Positions 23,541-36,333 of a DNA stretch of 64,000 nt are shown piece by piece. Both the position numbers and the translations under genes were made by a program. Within the stretch, counting starts at the first letter, position 1, and every line of letters starts with the position of its first letter. The notes below the pieces were generated by a model. That model was given only the letters and a program-made list of their open reading frames with translations, was not told the DNA's origin and did not search any database. Source of the DNA: Mangifera indica (lineage: Eukaryota > Streptophyta > Magnoliopsida > Sapindales > Anacardiaceae); assembly GCF_011075055.1 (NCBI RefSeq), contig NC_058145.1, positions 9,483,894 through 9,547,893 of the forward strand, written 5' to 3'.

Positions 23541-26500
23541 CTACATTCTGCTCCTAACAGATAGCTCATGCTTCACTTGGTCCCTTAAGACTCGCCTCAG
23601 CAACTTGTTTGATGCAGTTCGAGGAAACTCCGGGACAATCTTCACAAAGTTTACCTGGCAACGAATCAAAGAATTATATCAGCAACTCAAAGGCAGCCTA
23701 CTGTTTTTACATCAATATACAATTTTCATAGCTTTGGCATGAGTCTTAATCTAATCAACCATGATTTGTTGTGTATCAAGATTTAATAATGTCTTCTGCA
23801 ATGATGCCTCTTTTTGACTTCGAATTTGCACTTTTGAATGCCATTAAATTATATATAAGAATGATTCAGCTGCAGAAATAAAGGTGTGCATGAAATTAAC
23901 TAGTGTTAAGAAAAATAAAAATCAAACCTTAAATAGAGGGTTGAGGTTTCTTTGGATGGCTTTCGAGAATATCAACCGGAGCTTATCTGGTTGGCAGTTG
24001 CATCCTTTCTTTAGTACAACAAAAATAACCAACACTTCAGGACCACCACCTGCAGGAGCTACACTGATAGCAGCAGTCTCCAAGATACTTTCATCAGCTT
24101 GGTCACACACACGCTCAATTTCAACAGAACTTGTCTGCATGTCAAAGAATATAAAATATTATGGTTCATTAATTAGTCCAGCACCACAGATTCACGAAAA
24201 GAGATGTTGATGTTGCAAGTTCAAGCTCATTCAAATATAAACAGCAAATTATGCTTTATAAAGTTTATTAACTTCTATTGTCACAAAGCCCGCCCAAAAA
24301 AATTATACTTTGACTTGCTTAAAGTTACTTCATCATCTATCGTCTAAGAAGAGGAGAATGTAATACCTTTATCCCACCGAGATTCATGGTGTCATCAGCC
24401 CTGCCCTGTACAACAAAATAGCCTCCAACGGTCCTCTTGATGATGTCTCCATGTCTCCTAAGGCGCTGCCAACCAAAATGTTACGATAATTTAAGATTTA
24501 TGTTTCCATTTCATAGGATGATGGTTTCTTTATATGACAGCTTTGGTTTTGGTAAGGGATGGATAAACTCAGAGATCTATTCAGTTTCAAACAAGTTTTC
24601 AGGTGATATGCCTAAGGTTGAAATGCTGAATTCCTCGTAATTCCAGAACAAGTTACATTTTGCCTCCACTCAGAAATACACAAAAGCCAGGAAACAGAGG
24701 AAAAAGAACAACATTAACTCAGACAGGAACAGCAGATGTAAGTATGATGTCCATATATAAATTGGCATTCCCTTAAGTAAACTTAAACATGCTTCTAGTA
24801 TTGAATCAATGATAGAACTAAGCACCAAATACTGTCTCTATGCAAGTATTTGTGAAAGGCAGGTCTAAGCGTACCATTCCTTTATATGTTGGCATTCCAC
24901 TGAAGTAAACTTTCTCGTGATCAGCATTAAGCAATCTATCAGTTGCTCCAAGGTACAGAGGGAACAAAGCCACTTCACCAACACACGGTTGATCATGGGG
25001 CTGTCAAATAGGTGAAAAAGATTAAACATATCCACATGCAAAACAAACCTCCATATCAATCATTCTGATTCCCAGTAATTCACTTATAAGAGTATCATAA
25101 TGCTTTTACATGTCACCATGGTCATGGAATACATAGACCAGCATTGCATGATTTGGTGACAGTTTGGCTTGCAAGATCTGTAAAATAAACTAAATTCAGT
25201 TGTAGTGTGTAGATGTTCATACATAAGGAACTCCATTTTCATCAAGAATGACAAATCCTGTTGTCAATGATGCAGTGCTGAAGGTTCCAAATGCTTGTGG
25301 CTGAAGTGGACTTCCCTGGATGTAGCATGAAGCAAGCTCTGTGCCTCCACAACATTCAATAATGGGTTTGTAGTAAGCTTTTGAAGAAAGCCAAAGGTCA
25401 TCATCAAAGTTTGAAGCTTCTCCAGTGGAGCAAAATGTTCTGAGCAAATATTGTAAGTCATCTTTCTTTAGAATCATAAGTAAATATTTTTGTTTGAAGT
25501 CAAAAGAGAAAATTACTTTATCTTTGTCCAGTCTAAGCCGTCCAGAATGTCTGTGCTCTTCCAAGCTTTTACTAAGCTTGGAACTGTACCCAAAACAGTC
25601 ACTCCAGCATCCTGAACATTCATAAAGAAAAGTTAAAACATGAAGCAACACAAAAGAAAGTGCAAAAACAGTTCACCGCGAATTCAATGATCAGCAGTAC
25701 ACAATAAGAACCACTAAATAAAAGGGAATACGAAATATTACCTGAACAAATTTTACAAAACCACGGCCAAGAGGAGATCCATGAAAGAGTGCAAGAGTAG
25801 AACCACTTAGAAAGCTTGAGAAGAGTAGAGTTGGCCCCATCACCCATCCTAAATTTGTTGGCCAGCAGTAAACATCTCCAACTTTAATATCAATATGAGC
25901 CCATCCATCAGAAGCACTTCGAATTGGAGAAAGCTGAGTCCATGGAATCGCTTTTGGTTCTCCTGCGAATAAACTAGCTATTAGTTGATAAAAGGAACTC
26001 AAAACACACCCAAACAGTATAAAATTGGTTACACAAATTTTCACCTGTTGTCCCAGATGAAAAAAGGATATTAATCACCGAGTCTACTGGTTGATAAACT
26101 GGAGAGTAATGCTTTCGTCTGCCACCAAGAATTATGTTACATTCGTTGAAATGATCATCAACACTTTTTTTATCGGACAAACATAAGAATAATCACCTCG
26201 GATGGTGACGGACACTTGAAAGGAAATCTATCCATGATAAATCATGTTCTCTTAGTTGAATGCCCACATCATGTCCAATCACAGGGAGTACTATAGTTTT
26301 AACAGGACCAGCTTCTACAACTTTACTGCAAAAGGCAGCTAAAAACAATTAACCTTTCTGATGCCACTGGAAAATTTAAAGACATAACAGGTCCTCCATG
26401 TAAATAGTATACAATATTGGAAAAGAAGATTGCACCTAGAATATCAAAAAAGAAAGTGTTTATTATTAAAAGTGGCAGCTTCCTGCAGAAGATTTAAAAA

Positions 26501-28289
26501 AAAAAAATATGCAACATCTAGAATAGACAGTAAAAGTTGCATCTTCACCTGTATAAAGGAATCTTTCTACCTCCTCTCAGTATAAAATCCTGGAAATAAA
26601 TTGAAGGCAGATGTCAGTGTAATATACTTCAGCCTTGTAATTCATCATGTATTAGATGGTCTATAGTAACGAAGCATCACCTGAGTAAAGATACCCTTTG
26701 CTTTTGACACTCGCAAACGAGTTGCAATCTCCTTTGGTGCAAAGCTGTCAGCTATTGATACAACAACAAATCCTGCAAGGACAATTGCTAGATAGATAAC
26801 AACGGCATGGACTGTCATTGGCATGTCAATTGCAATTGCATCACCCTTTGAAAATGTGGCATCCAATGCATTAGCCACCAACCTACAACTCAAGTTGTAA
26901 ACATATCAACAAACAACCAGAAATAATCAAAACACAGGATCACATTACAATGAGATAAACACAGACAAACTTCAGATTATATGTGAAAGCATACATTACT
27001 TGCTCTCGAAGTTCTTTCAATGTCAAATGATTAACAGGGGAGTCATCACAGCGATCATCTCTCCACACAACAGCCGGACTATCATCCTCTTTCCTTGGAT
27101 GATTTGAAGGTTGCAAACAACATTCAGCAATATTCAAAGTTGCGCCTGGAAGCCAAACTCCACCAGGTTTCAATTTGTCAGTTCTATCTAGAATGCACTT
27201 TGGGGGTTCATGAAATTCAACTGAAAGCTCGTTTAGGACGATGGGCCAGTAAGCCTGAAAATCAATCCAAGATACAAAAATAAGATGAGAAAATAATTCC
27301 TTCAACTTAAAAGCAAAATAATGCACTTAGTTTACATTTGGATGAAACTATAAGGCATCAATACAAAAGTACTTACCTCAGGGTGTTCAGCTGTGAATTT
27401 CTGAAAGAGGCTAAAACTTGTTATAGGATCCTTGTACAATGTCCCTAAAAGCTTTGGACCATGAGCTTCCATTATACGTCCCAAGTTAGTCAGTTTTGAT
27501 TGATTTCTGACGTCAAAAGACACATCAATCAGTTGTGAGAAAAGATTCAGAATTTAATGCACCAAGTGAAGATGCTGAGATAAACATAGCCACAATACAT
27601 GATGAATTTGAACTATATCCAATTCAACCCACAATCAATGTACATATCTGCAGGAAACACACAAGCTATATCTCTGACCACTATGTTAGTTTAATAAAAA
27701 ATAATAAATATAGAAGCGGATACCTTTCTTTTGAAAAAAAATCAACAATAAAAATCTAAACGAAGCCCTCAAGACCTCTTATACAAACCCATAACATAAT
27801 TTCATGACTAAATTGAGCAAAATAAGTGGCTTCAAGACTTAACTCAATCAAAATGCTATTAAATCCCATATCAAATCAGCAAACAAGTAACTTAGCATGA
27901 TAAATACTAACCTCCAATTGCAAAACAAATCAAACCCAAGACTTTTCTCCACTAGATCAAAACAAAAAAAGATAATAATAATAACATAACAAAAGAGTTC
28001 AACAAAGAAATGAACATTACATTGAAGGGAACCAATAAAGAGGAGGTCCATTGGAGGAGGCATCCCAACCATTATACACACTGTAATACACAAGTTGGTG
28101 CAGCCCATGTGGGTACCATGGCTTGAGCACTTTCTGAGCCACCAACTCCCTCCAAACCTCTCTTGGCTCCAAACCTTTGCTTTTTCTCAGAGTTTCTTTC
28201 AGAATCTCATTAAACTCCCTGGCGTCGGTCGCTGTCAAACCCGCCTGCACAAAGTCCTCCACATCCACTTCACCAATGTTCTTCCCCAT
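23541..28289 (-). CDS. peroxisomal acyl-activating enzyme, AAE17/AAE18 type
   Basis: ATP-dependent acyl-CoA synthetase of the ANL superfamily; AAE18-type enzymes act in peroxisomes on carboxylic acids destined for beta-oxidation. Exons in gene order: 28289-28021, 27506-27377, 27254-26995, 26882-26681, 26589-26549, 26325-26197, 26118-26045, 25962-25742, 25611-25517, 25439-25223, 25000-24875, 24465-24367, 24134-23928, 23654-23541. The 14 exons give 2184 nt and 727 aa, the family's usual length. An ACS N-terminal region ([13 protein letters not shown] near the N-terminus) precedes the AMP-binding P-loop [10 protein letters not shown] (SSGTTG at about 364-369). [14 protein letters not shown], the hinge region [13 protein letters not shown] (609-621) and the C-terminal acylation Lys K707 in TASNKLLRR follow. 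The protein ends SRM, a plausible minor PTS1 signal. The start [13 protein letters not shown] matches the family N-terminus. Exon 3's donor was set at 26995 because the first GT (26999) would break the frame. Confidence 0.95.
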
Positions 28290-28527
28290 CTCTCACTCTC
28301 TCAATCCCAACTTTTTGTTTTGGTCTAATTCGTCAGCTGTAGTTAAAACTCAAAATCTATGTTCAAGACGAGATAGTAGTTGAATGGTGAAGTAGGTGGG
28401 AAACGTGTTCGTACGTTGATGCACGTGGAATGCAAATGTACTTTGCTTTCACTTGCATTAGATTTTATTCATATTACCCCTTTTAGACAGCCCATAAGTT
28501 GACCTCAAAAGTGTTTGGCACTTTCAT
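28290..28527 (-). promoter_or_regulatory. residual proximal upstream region of the AAE gene
   Basis: Only about 240 bp separate the start codon at 28289 from the left end of a 12.4 kb MULE. This stretch must hold the 5' UTR and any original proximal promoter. No clear TATA box could be fixed. Confidence 0.4.
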
Positions 28528-28541
28528 GGAAATTAAATTAA

Positions 28542-28712
28542 GAGTAATATTATGTGTATCTATTTTAGATATATAAATATATATACACTCATATATATCA
28601 TTATATGATGGGTTATTATTTTATTCTGAATTTAAAATCATCCAATCATATGATGACATATATAAATGTGTATATATTTGTGTACCCAAAATAGGTACAC
28701 ATAGTTTTATTG
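28542..28712. mobile_element. palindromic MITE (171 bp) with perfect 9-bp target duplication
   Basis: Flanked by TTAAATTAA at 28533-28541 and 28713-28721. The ends GAGTAATATTATGTGTA and, inverted, CAATAAAACTATGTGTA form the inverted repeat, and the centre holds the ATTTAAAATCATCCAATCAT-like family core. It is inserted in the left terminal repeat of the large MULE. Confidence 0.85.
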
Positions 28713-29149
28713 TTAAATTAAATCCCCTTACATTAGGACAAGCAAAAATGTTTCATTTTCAAAATTTTAAGCAAAAATAATCACCTTTTAAAGTATTAAG
28801 CGAAAATGATTCATATTTTTTTAAAAATGTTAATAACACCCTTCACCACTTTCATATATAAACTTTCACTCTTATATATTCCTCATATTATTCAAATTTT
28901 CATTTTTACTCAATATCTAGCATTGTGAGTTATTCGGAAGGAAGAAAATTCATACTTTTAAGTTCAAATCGAAAAAGAGATCCATAATAATAAGGTATTT
29001 ATACGAATCTTAATTTAAAACTTAATTTATTCATTAAATAAGTATGTATATTTTATTAATGTAATGACATAGAGAGCATTTTAATATTTGATAATATATG
29101 AGTGGGTTAAAAAAATATTGAGAAAGTATAAGAGGTATTTTGATATTAA

Positions 29150-29960
29150 AGCATATTTTAAGGTGCTAAATGAAAAATGTTAAAAAAAAAAGAGGCATTT
29201 CAAGATCTGACGATGTATAAGGGTAATAAATAAAATGTCAAATAAATATATAAGGTATTTTGAAATTAGACAAAATATAAAGGTGGTAAATAAAATACAC
29301 TAAAATTGAGGGGGTATTTTTGTTATTATAAGAATATCAAGTTTGTATATATTAGAAAAATATATGGGGTATTTTGATTTTTGTTAAAGTATGAGAGGGT
29401 TAAATAAAATATTAGAAAAATATTAGAGACATTTTGAAATTAGATAAAATATAAGGGCGGTAAAAAAATAAAATAAAATTGGAGGGTATTTAGATATTAT
29501 AAGAATATCAAATTTAAATATGTTAGAAAAATATAGAGGATATCTAATCTTCAATAATATATGAAAGGGTTAAGAAAATAAAAAAAAATATATAGGGGTA
29601 TATTGAAATTTGACAAAGTATGACAAATATAAATGAAATAAGCCTTGGGGGGGGGGGGGGGGGGGGGGGAATGGCATTTAGATATTATAAGAATATCAAG
29701 TTCGTATATGTTAAGAAAATATATGAGATATTTTGATCTTTAATAATGTATGAGAGAATTAAATGAAATGTAAGAAAGTTATGGGGGTATTTTAAAATTA
29801 GACAAAATATGAGAGTGTTAACTGAAATACACTAATATTGGGGGGCATTTAGATATTATAAGAATATCAAATTCGTATATGTCAAGAAAATACATGAGGT
29901 ATTTTGATTTTTGATAATATATGAGGGGGTTAAATAAAATATAAGAGGCATTTGATATAT
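29150..29960. repeat. 171-bp tandem repeat composed of three ~57-bp subunits, with a G23 tract
   Basis: The anchor AGAATATCAA recurs at 29331, 29502, 29690 and 29861, spacings 171, 188 and 171; the longer unit contains the 23-G run at 29647-29669. Each unit breaks into three related subunits starting near GGTATTTTGA. More diverged subunits extend leftward to about 29150. The array lies inside the left end of the MULE. Confidence 0.8.
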
Positions 29961-30102
29961 TGGTAAAACTTAATGTGAATTTTTCTGATAAATGTTTTTT
30001 TTTAATTAATATTATTTATTATAAGATTGATAACTGAAATAACAGGTTATGCTATTATTCATTTCGAAAGAGAATAGATTCAACATGATCAGAATATAAT
30101 AA

Positions 30103-31930
30103 TGGTTAAAATTATATCTGAAACAACACTTGAAAGATTTATCCAACTGTTGAATGAAAAGTGTGGTAGCGATTCAATCAAAAATAACATTTAGCTATGT
30201 ATGAAACCAAAACATATTGAGCTAGACTTCCCTATAAAAATCAAAAGTGATAAAGATGTTGAGAGTTTTATTGACATATCAAATCACTTCAAAGAATGTA
30301 TTCCAATTTTTGTTTGCATACCTCCATCAAAGCACAAGGAGAAGAATAAATAAGTAACAACGATAATGGTGAATTGAAAAAGGAATCTGATGAGGAAGAA
30401 TTGACAAATTTTTGTAATTATGCATTCTATATTGTAACAGAATAGGTTCGTGGAGACAAAGAGAATATTCCAAATTTAGATGATTTTGATAAGAATGAGA
30501 TGATTGATGTTCCTCTTGATGAGCCAAACATAAAGGATACCTCACTTGTTAACTGTGATATAAGTAGTCTCTAGCTTGAAGATCCTCTTCAGGGTGGCAA
30601 GAATTATGTTAGTCCATTTTTTGATAATGTTCCCACTAATTCATTTAAGTGGCTGCTTGATTTTCCTCCACAACCTTCAACAACATCAAGTGGTGCAGGA
30701 TCAGTGCAAGAAGGGAATGCTACAAAAATTAGTGATATTTTTAAAGATAAAAAATACTTGAAAGATATAATGGCTCAATTTGTATTGGAGAAAAGATTCC
30801 AGCACAAAGTGGCCAAACAAGACACACAGAGATGAAAGATTAAGTGTTATGATGAGTAATGCGAATGATATCTATCAAGAAGAACAATAAAACCCAATAA
30901 CGTATTTTGAACCCGTTCTATGAATCCCACACACATATATTTAAAAGATCAGATAAAGCTACATCATATATAAGTTGGAGCTTGAGTTTTAAACTCATTG
31001 ATGAAGTTGAAGTTTGTATTGATTAATCGTATTTATCAACCTAAGGAGATCATTATCGACATCGCCAACATGTATAAAACTGATTTATCATATTCACATG
31101 TTTAACAGGCAAAAAATTAGGTAATATAGTCATTGAACATCTCACTAGAAGAGTTATTTATACTCTTACTAGATTATTGCTATAATTAGAGCTTGCTAAT
31201 TTGAGTATTGCCACATATATACAAATAGACGAGGAACATCGCTTTCAGTACTTTTTTATGGCGTTGGGTTATTTTGTCTATGCATTTCAACGATATCTTC
31301 AGTTAATTATTTGCATTGATGTTGTTTTCGTAAAGGGTCGATATATTGAATATTTATTTCTTACTGTGACCTTGGATGGTAATAGTTGTAGGCGTGAGAA
31401 AAAAGAAAGATAATTTATTTCTTTAACTGGTTGTTCCAATATGTGGTGTTGGTTTTGATAGAGCTTAAAGATTGCACGATGAAGTGCTAAAGTTGGTAAT
31501 GATCTTAGATTGACATCACGTTATATACTCTATAATGGATGAGGTATTTCCAATTGTACACCATGGATATTATTGTCATCACTTTTTTTGTAACATGTGA
31601 TCAAAGTACAACTATAATTCATAAGTCGTGTGTTTGTACTGGAAAGTAGTGAAAACCTATACAAAGACAGATTTTGAGTTCATGATGAGATCTATTGATG
31701 AGGTACATCTTGAAACAAGGGATTATCTACACGAGGTGGGGTATTAATGATGAACGAGACCTATTTTCTAGACAATAAGTATAACATAATGACAACTAAC
31801 ATTACAAAGTTATTTAATGCACTTGTCAAACACAAGTGAGATTTGTCTCTCATAATGTTGGCCGAGTTCATTCGGAGCATCTTATAGTCATGGTTTTACG
31901 AGAGAAGAAATCATTCAAATATGTGTAGTG
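30103..31930 (+). pseudogene. mudrA-like MULE transposase, degraded
   Basis: Successive + strand segments match the order of a MuDR-type transposase. An N-terminal region contains KPKHIELDFPIKIKSDKD (about 30205-30260). The MuDR DNA-binding segment reads FKDKKYLKDIMAQFVLEKRF (about 30738-30798). The MULE transposase core around 31250-31380 has LQLIICIDVVFVKGRYI and VTLDGN, corresponding to the family's conserved D-G-T-F-L-K-G and A-x-D-G-N. A C-terminal part continues to about 31900 (VSHNVGRVHSEHLIVMVL). Many stops and frameshifts break it, so it is not functional. In an intact element this protein would bind the terminal repeats and catalyse cut-and-paste transposition. Confidence 0.75.
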
Positions 31931-34040
31931 TTAATACAATTATCTAATTGAATATGACTTTTTATACTTACACTTATTTAGTAACGAATGTGTTGACGTT
32001 TCTAAAAAATTATAGATGAATGCCCTTATCAAGTTACACCATGGACAAAGGAGAAACTTGACCATCATGTGTTAAAGTCTGTGAACTTTGAGGTTCATCT
32101 AATTATAAATGTTTGACACTAGGTTATAGGTAGGGGCAGATACATGGGCAGATACACGGGCAATATGGACTTTCATGAGTAGACATGTATATACATGAAG
32201 TTTTATCATTCGTGCATTCCATGCACACATGCCATTATTATTACAAGACATATGAGGCTCAATAATGTCTATACATAGGTTCATCCATTCTACACCATCG
32301 AATTCTACCGTTTGATTTATGCAAAAATTGTCAATCCACTGAGGGATCAATTAGAATGGTTACATGCCAAGGAGGAAAAACTTATCTTGCCACCATTTCT
32401 TGATCATCATTGATCAGACCGTCATTCAAATTGGAATGATGTTTTTCGTAGGGTGAGGTTGTTATACCAAAGGTTTGTAATTGATGTAATCAACTTAAGC
32501 ATGTACGATCACACTGCAAGAGTCTAGCACTAGTTTCATGCTTTGTGCCATTAGGTTCATCGAGAAGAAATAAAGGAAAGATATTTTCACTACCTAAACC
32601 TTTTATTTAGTTTGATTTATGTATTTGTTGAAATGAGATGTAATAATTAGAATCTTATATCAATATTATTTATGTTGAAAAGAGATGTAATTATTGGAAT
32701 TTTATATTATTATTATTTATGTTTTTGACATCTATTAATCAGTTATTATGTTTGATATACATTTATATTAAAATTGCTTATAAATTGCTGGTGTACTTGT
32801 TTTAGACATCTAATAAAACTAATAAAATATGCAATCATATGCATAACTAATAAAATATCGTACATAAAATATATACATAACAACTCTAAAATAAACATAT
32901 GTATGTGTGATCTATTTGATGCAACGAAATAAAACTCTGAGGCTAAACACCTGCACATTGAGGTGGAGGGCTCACAGGGAAAATCCAAACTCCGATCAAA
33001 TGTCACACATTCTATGAAGTGCAACATAAAAACACTGCAATTGTCGGATCTTATGCCCTGCTAAGGGACACCCTCCGCTCAACGCAATGATAAGTGATCC
33101 TGTCATGGTGTATAGCTTGCAGTGGTCCAAAAACTCGTAGCACCAGTAATGTTGGGATGAAGGCGGTGTACAGTCTCATCAAATGAGCAAGTCCTTTATG
33201 GCTACCTATAAAAGCGTCTTGTGAGTCATGTACAGTGATTCTCCACTCATATAGATCTAACATCCTCGTGATCTAATGGGCATAGTTAAAATTTATCTGT
33301 ATAAAAACTTATAAACATTGAGAAATTATAATAGAGACACGTGTTGTATAAAAATAAATTATAATAGAAATATACATATATAGTACTCGATTAATCGCCC
33401 TTCATGGTTTATAAAAAAACTTGACATGTAATATGCCTCTACCATCTTCATGAAGGCTCCAACCACTTGTATGCATGTTGATATAACCTATGAAGAATGT
33501 GTAGGCCATCATCTAACTCTGTAGGATGACAACTTGTTGCTTATGCTGGTGTCGATGTAGTAATGTCAGGAAGAAATCTACATGCTGATAATCGACAAGA
33601 AAACATGAATTGGATATAGAACATGAATTGTTTTATGTTTTCATGAATATATAAAACATTTAAAAAAAGTCAATGGATATAGACCACTTATATCGTTGGC
33701 CAACCATTGACACAACTCAACAATTGTGTCTCAAAAAGCATTTTTGGACTTCACTCTTATATAATATATTTCATGGTCGTTCCATGCCATAACTTCATTA
33801 TACCGCTTGAGGAAAGCTTCCTCACATTTTGCAATCAAGGATAGAATTTGAATCTATCATTTTACCTTCAGTTTGATCAAATTTGTGTATGAAATAGGTA
33901 TAAGAGGACCCTTTTAGGCGACCATACCATGAACAATCAACACCATCTGAAAAAATACATAAAATTGTTAATTCAATAATTTATCTTAATTAACACACTC
34001 AATGAAATGGGCTAATGTTAACTTCTTGAAGTACGAAGGA

Positions 34041-35820
34041 GGAGGTTTAATGGGGGAATCCTTCTGTGATGTCAAGTCAACCATTTGTGCCCCAATGATG
34101 GACTGGAGAAGAAATTTGATGTTTTTAGTTACCAATTTATAGAAGAAAAAATATATTTAATTATGGATATACCTCAACACCATCTCTTTGTGTTAGGACA
34201 TTGATAAGGTCATCTCTCTATGAGTCGATATCAATCATCAATTTACTCGCTCTACCTGGGAGGTTTACTAGGAACAACAATTATTTATCTTAGAATTATG
34301 AAGAATAAAATGTTATCACCTTGTTAGGATTAACTTCATTTAACCAATTTCATAACAACAATTTGCATACCTCTATGATGGGGATGATATATATGGAGAA
34401 CTGTAAATCGATATTCTATCATGGCCAAAACTCTATATGAAATGTAATAATAAATTGTTCAGTAACATTTCATATAAAATGCTATAACAAATAATTACTA
34501 ACCTTGATTGGGGAAGGAGAAAATGGAATCATAATGCAAAAGGAAGAGGGTCTACCATGACTGTCAGGAGAACCATGTACAAAATATAATAATAAATTGT
34601 TCAATAACATTTCATATAATATATCGTAACAAATAAAATAAAGCCAAAGGACTATTTCCCACCCAAAGTATGCACTTTTCTCAAGTTTCCCCTCATTAAC
34701 TTTGAAAATACCATTTATTCACCCGTGACCTGTTAAAATTAACGGTTTTAAGGGTAAAATTGTCATTTTGTCTATATTATTAAAAATAAACTTAAATTTT
34801 ATTTTATTTTCTTCACTAAAACCTAAAAACTAACAATTTTCCCTAACCCAAGTTTTAAAAAACTGTATTTTCCCCCTTAGAGTTTTTAATTTTCTGAGTT
34901 AGTTTTTCGGCATCGTTTCTTCCTCTAGGAGGAGGTTTAATGGGGGAATCCTTCTGTGATGTCAAGTCAACCATTTGTGCCCCTATGATGGACTGGGGAA
35001 GGAATTTGATGTTTTCAATTACCAATATATAGAAGAAAAAATATATTTAATTATGGATATACCTCAACACCATCTCTTTGTGTTAGGACATTGATAAGAT
35101 CATCTCTCTATGAGTCGATATCAATCACCAATTTACTCGCGCTACCTGGGAGGTTTAGTAGGAACAACAATTATTTATCTTAGAATTACGAAGAATAAAA
35201 TGTTATCACCTTGTTAGGATTAACTTTATTTAACCAATTTCATAACAACAATTTACATACCTCTATGATGGGGATGAGGATGGTGTACATGGAGAACTAT
35301 AAATCGATAATCCATCATGGCCAAAACTCTATATGAAATGTAATAATAAATTGTTCAGTAACATTTCATATAAAATGTTATAACAAATAATTACTAACCT
35401 TGATTAGGGGAGGAGGAAATGGAATCATAGTGCATAGGGGAGAGGGCCTACAATGACTATCGGGAGAACCATGTACAAAATGTAATAATAAATTGTTCAA
35501 TAACATTTCATATAATATATTGTAACAAATAAAATAAGGCCAAAGGACTATTTCCTACCCAAAGTATGCGTTTTTCTTAAGTTTCCCCCCATTAACTTTG
35601 AAAATACCATTTATTCATACATGACCAGTTAAAATTAACAGTTTTAAAGGTAAAATTGTCATTTTGTCTGTATTATTAAAAATAAACTTAAATTTGATTT
35701 TATTTTCCTCCCTAAACCCTAAAAACTAACAATTTTCCCCAACCCAAGTTTTAAAAAACTGTATTTTCCCCCCTAGGGTTTTCAATTTTCTAAGTTAGTT
35801 TTTTGATGTCGTTTCTTCCT
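34041..35820. repeat. 890-bp direct tandem duplication inside the MULE
   Basis: GGAGGTTTAATGGGGG occurs at 34041 and again at 34931, with the following ~890 bp repeated at high identity (CCTTCTGTGATGTCAAGTC, CATCTCTTTGTGTTAGG). The right side of each copy ends within the left arm of a MULE-MITE: complete at 35538-36333, and only its first ~290 bp at 34638-34930. The duplication therefore happened after that MITE inserted. Confidence 0.9.
34638..34930. mobile_element. MULE-MITE left arm, truncated by tandem duplication
   Basis: Starts at the string AAAGCCAAAGGACTATTTCC and matches the left arm of the 35538 copy, then stops at the duplication junction (TTCCTCTAGGAGG). Confidence 0.8.
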
Positions 35821-36333
35821 CTTAGGTGATCTCCAGGCCACTCTTCTTGCTCTCTGTTATGGTCTCCTTCCGACGGTTGTCCTGGAAACTATCGTCGACG
35901 AGGAGTCTTCGTCATTGATAAAGACCTTGTCGTCGTCTCTGGACGAAGATTATTTGTCTTCGTTAGAGAAGAAGACATCGTCTTCGTCTCGACAAAGACG
36001 ACTCAACGACCGTGCCTAGCATAATCGCCGAAAAGAGATTGCATCAGAGAAGAAGAGGAGTCGCTTGGAGGTCATCGGAGAGAAAGAAACGACGTCAGAA
36101 AACTAACTCTGAAAAATTGAAAACCTTAAGAGGGAAGACTCTGTTTTTTAAAACTTGGGTTGGGGAATATTGTTAGTTTTTAAAATTTTAGGGAGAAAAA
36201 CGAGATAAATTTTTTTAAAGGTTAGGGTTCCGTTAAATTTAATAACCCATTTGTGGGTAAATGGTATTTTCAAAATTAATAGGGAGAAACTTGACAAAAA
36301 CGCATACGTTGGTTAGGAAATAGTCATTTGGCC
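35538..36333. mobile_element. long-TIR MULE-MITE (796 bp) with perfect 9-bp target duplication
   Basis: Flanked by ATAAAATAA at 35529-35537 and 36334-36342. Terminal inverted repeats of about 280 bp start GGCCAAAGGACTATTTCC and, inverted, GGCCAAATGACTATTTCC. The core (35820-36100) is GC-richer and dense in GTCTTC/GAAGAC and CGTCG strings. No transposase. The 9-bp duplication and long terminal repeats place it as a non-autonomous Mutator-type element. Confidence 0.85.

Noticed and set aside
26999..27000. Alternative exon 3 donor in the AAE gene after CAA (GT at 26999)
   Set aside because: Joining there puts a stop right after the junction. The donor at 26995 keeps the frame and yields the family's [10 protein letters not shown] sequence.
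29150..29960. 171-bp repeat as a centromeric satellite
   Set aside because: Only about four units inside one MULE. The length match with known 171-178 bp satellites is probably coincidental.
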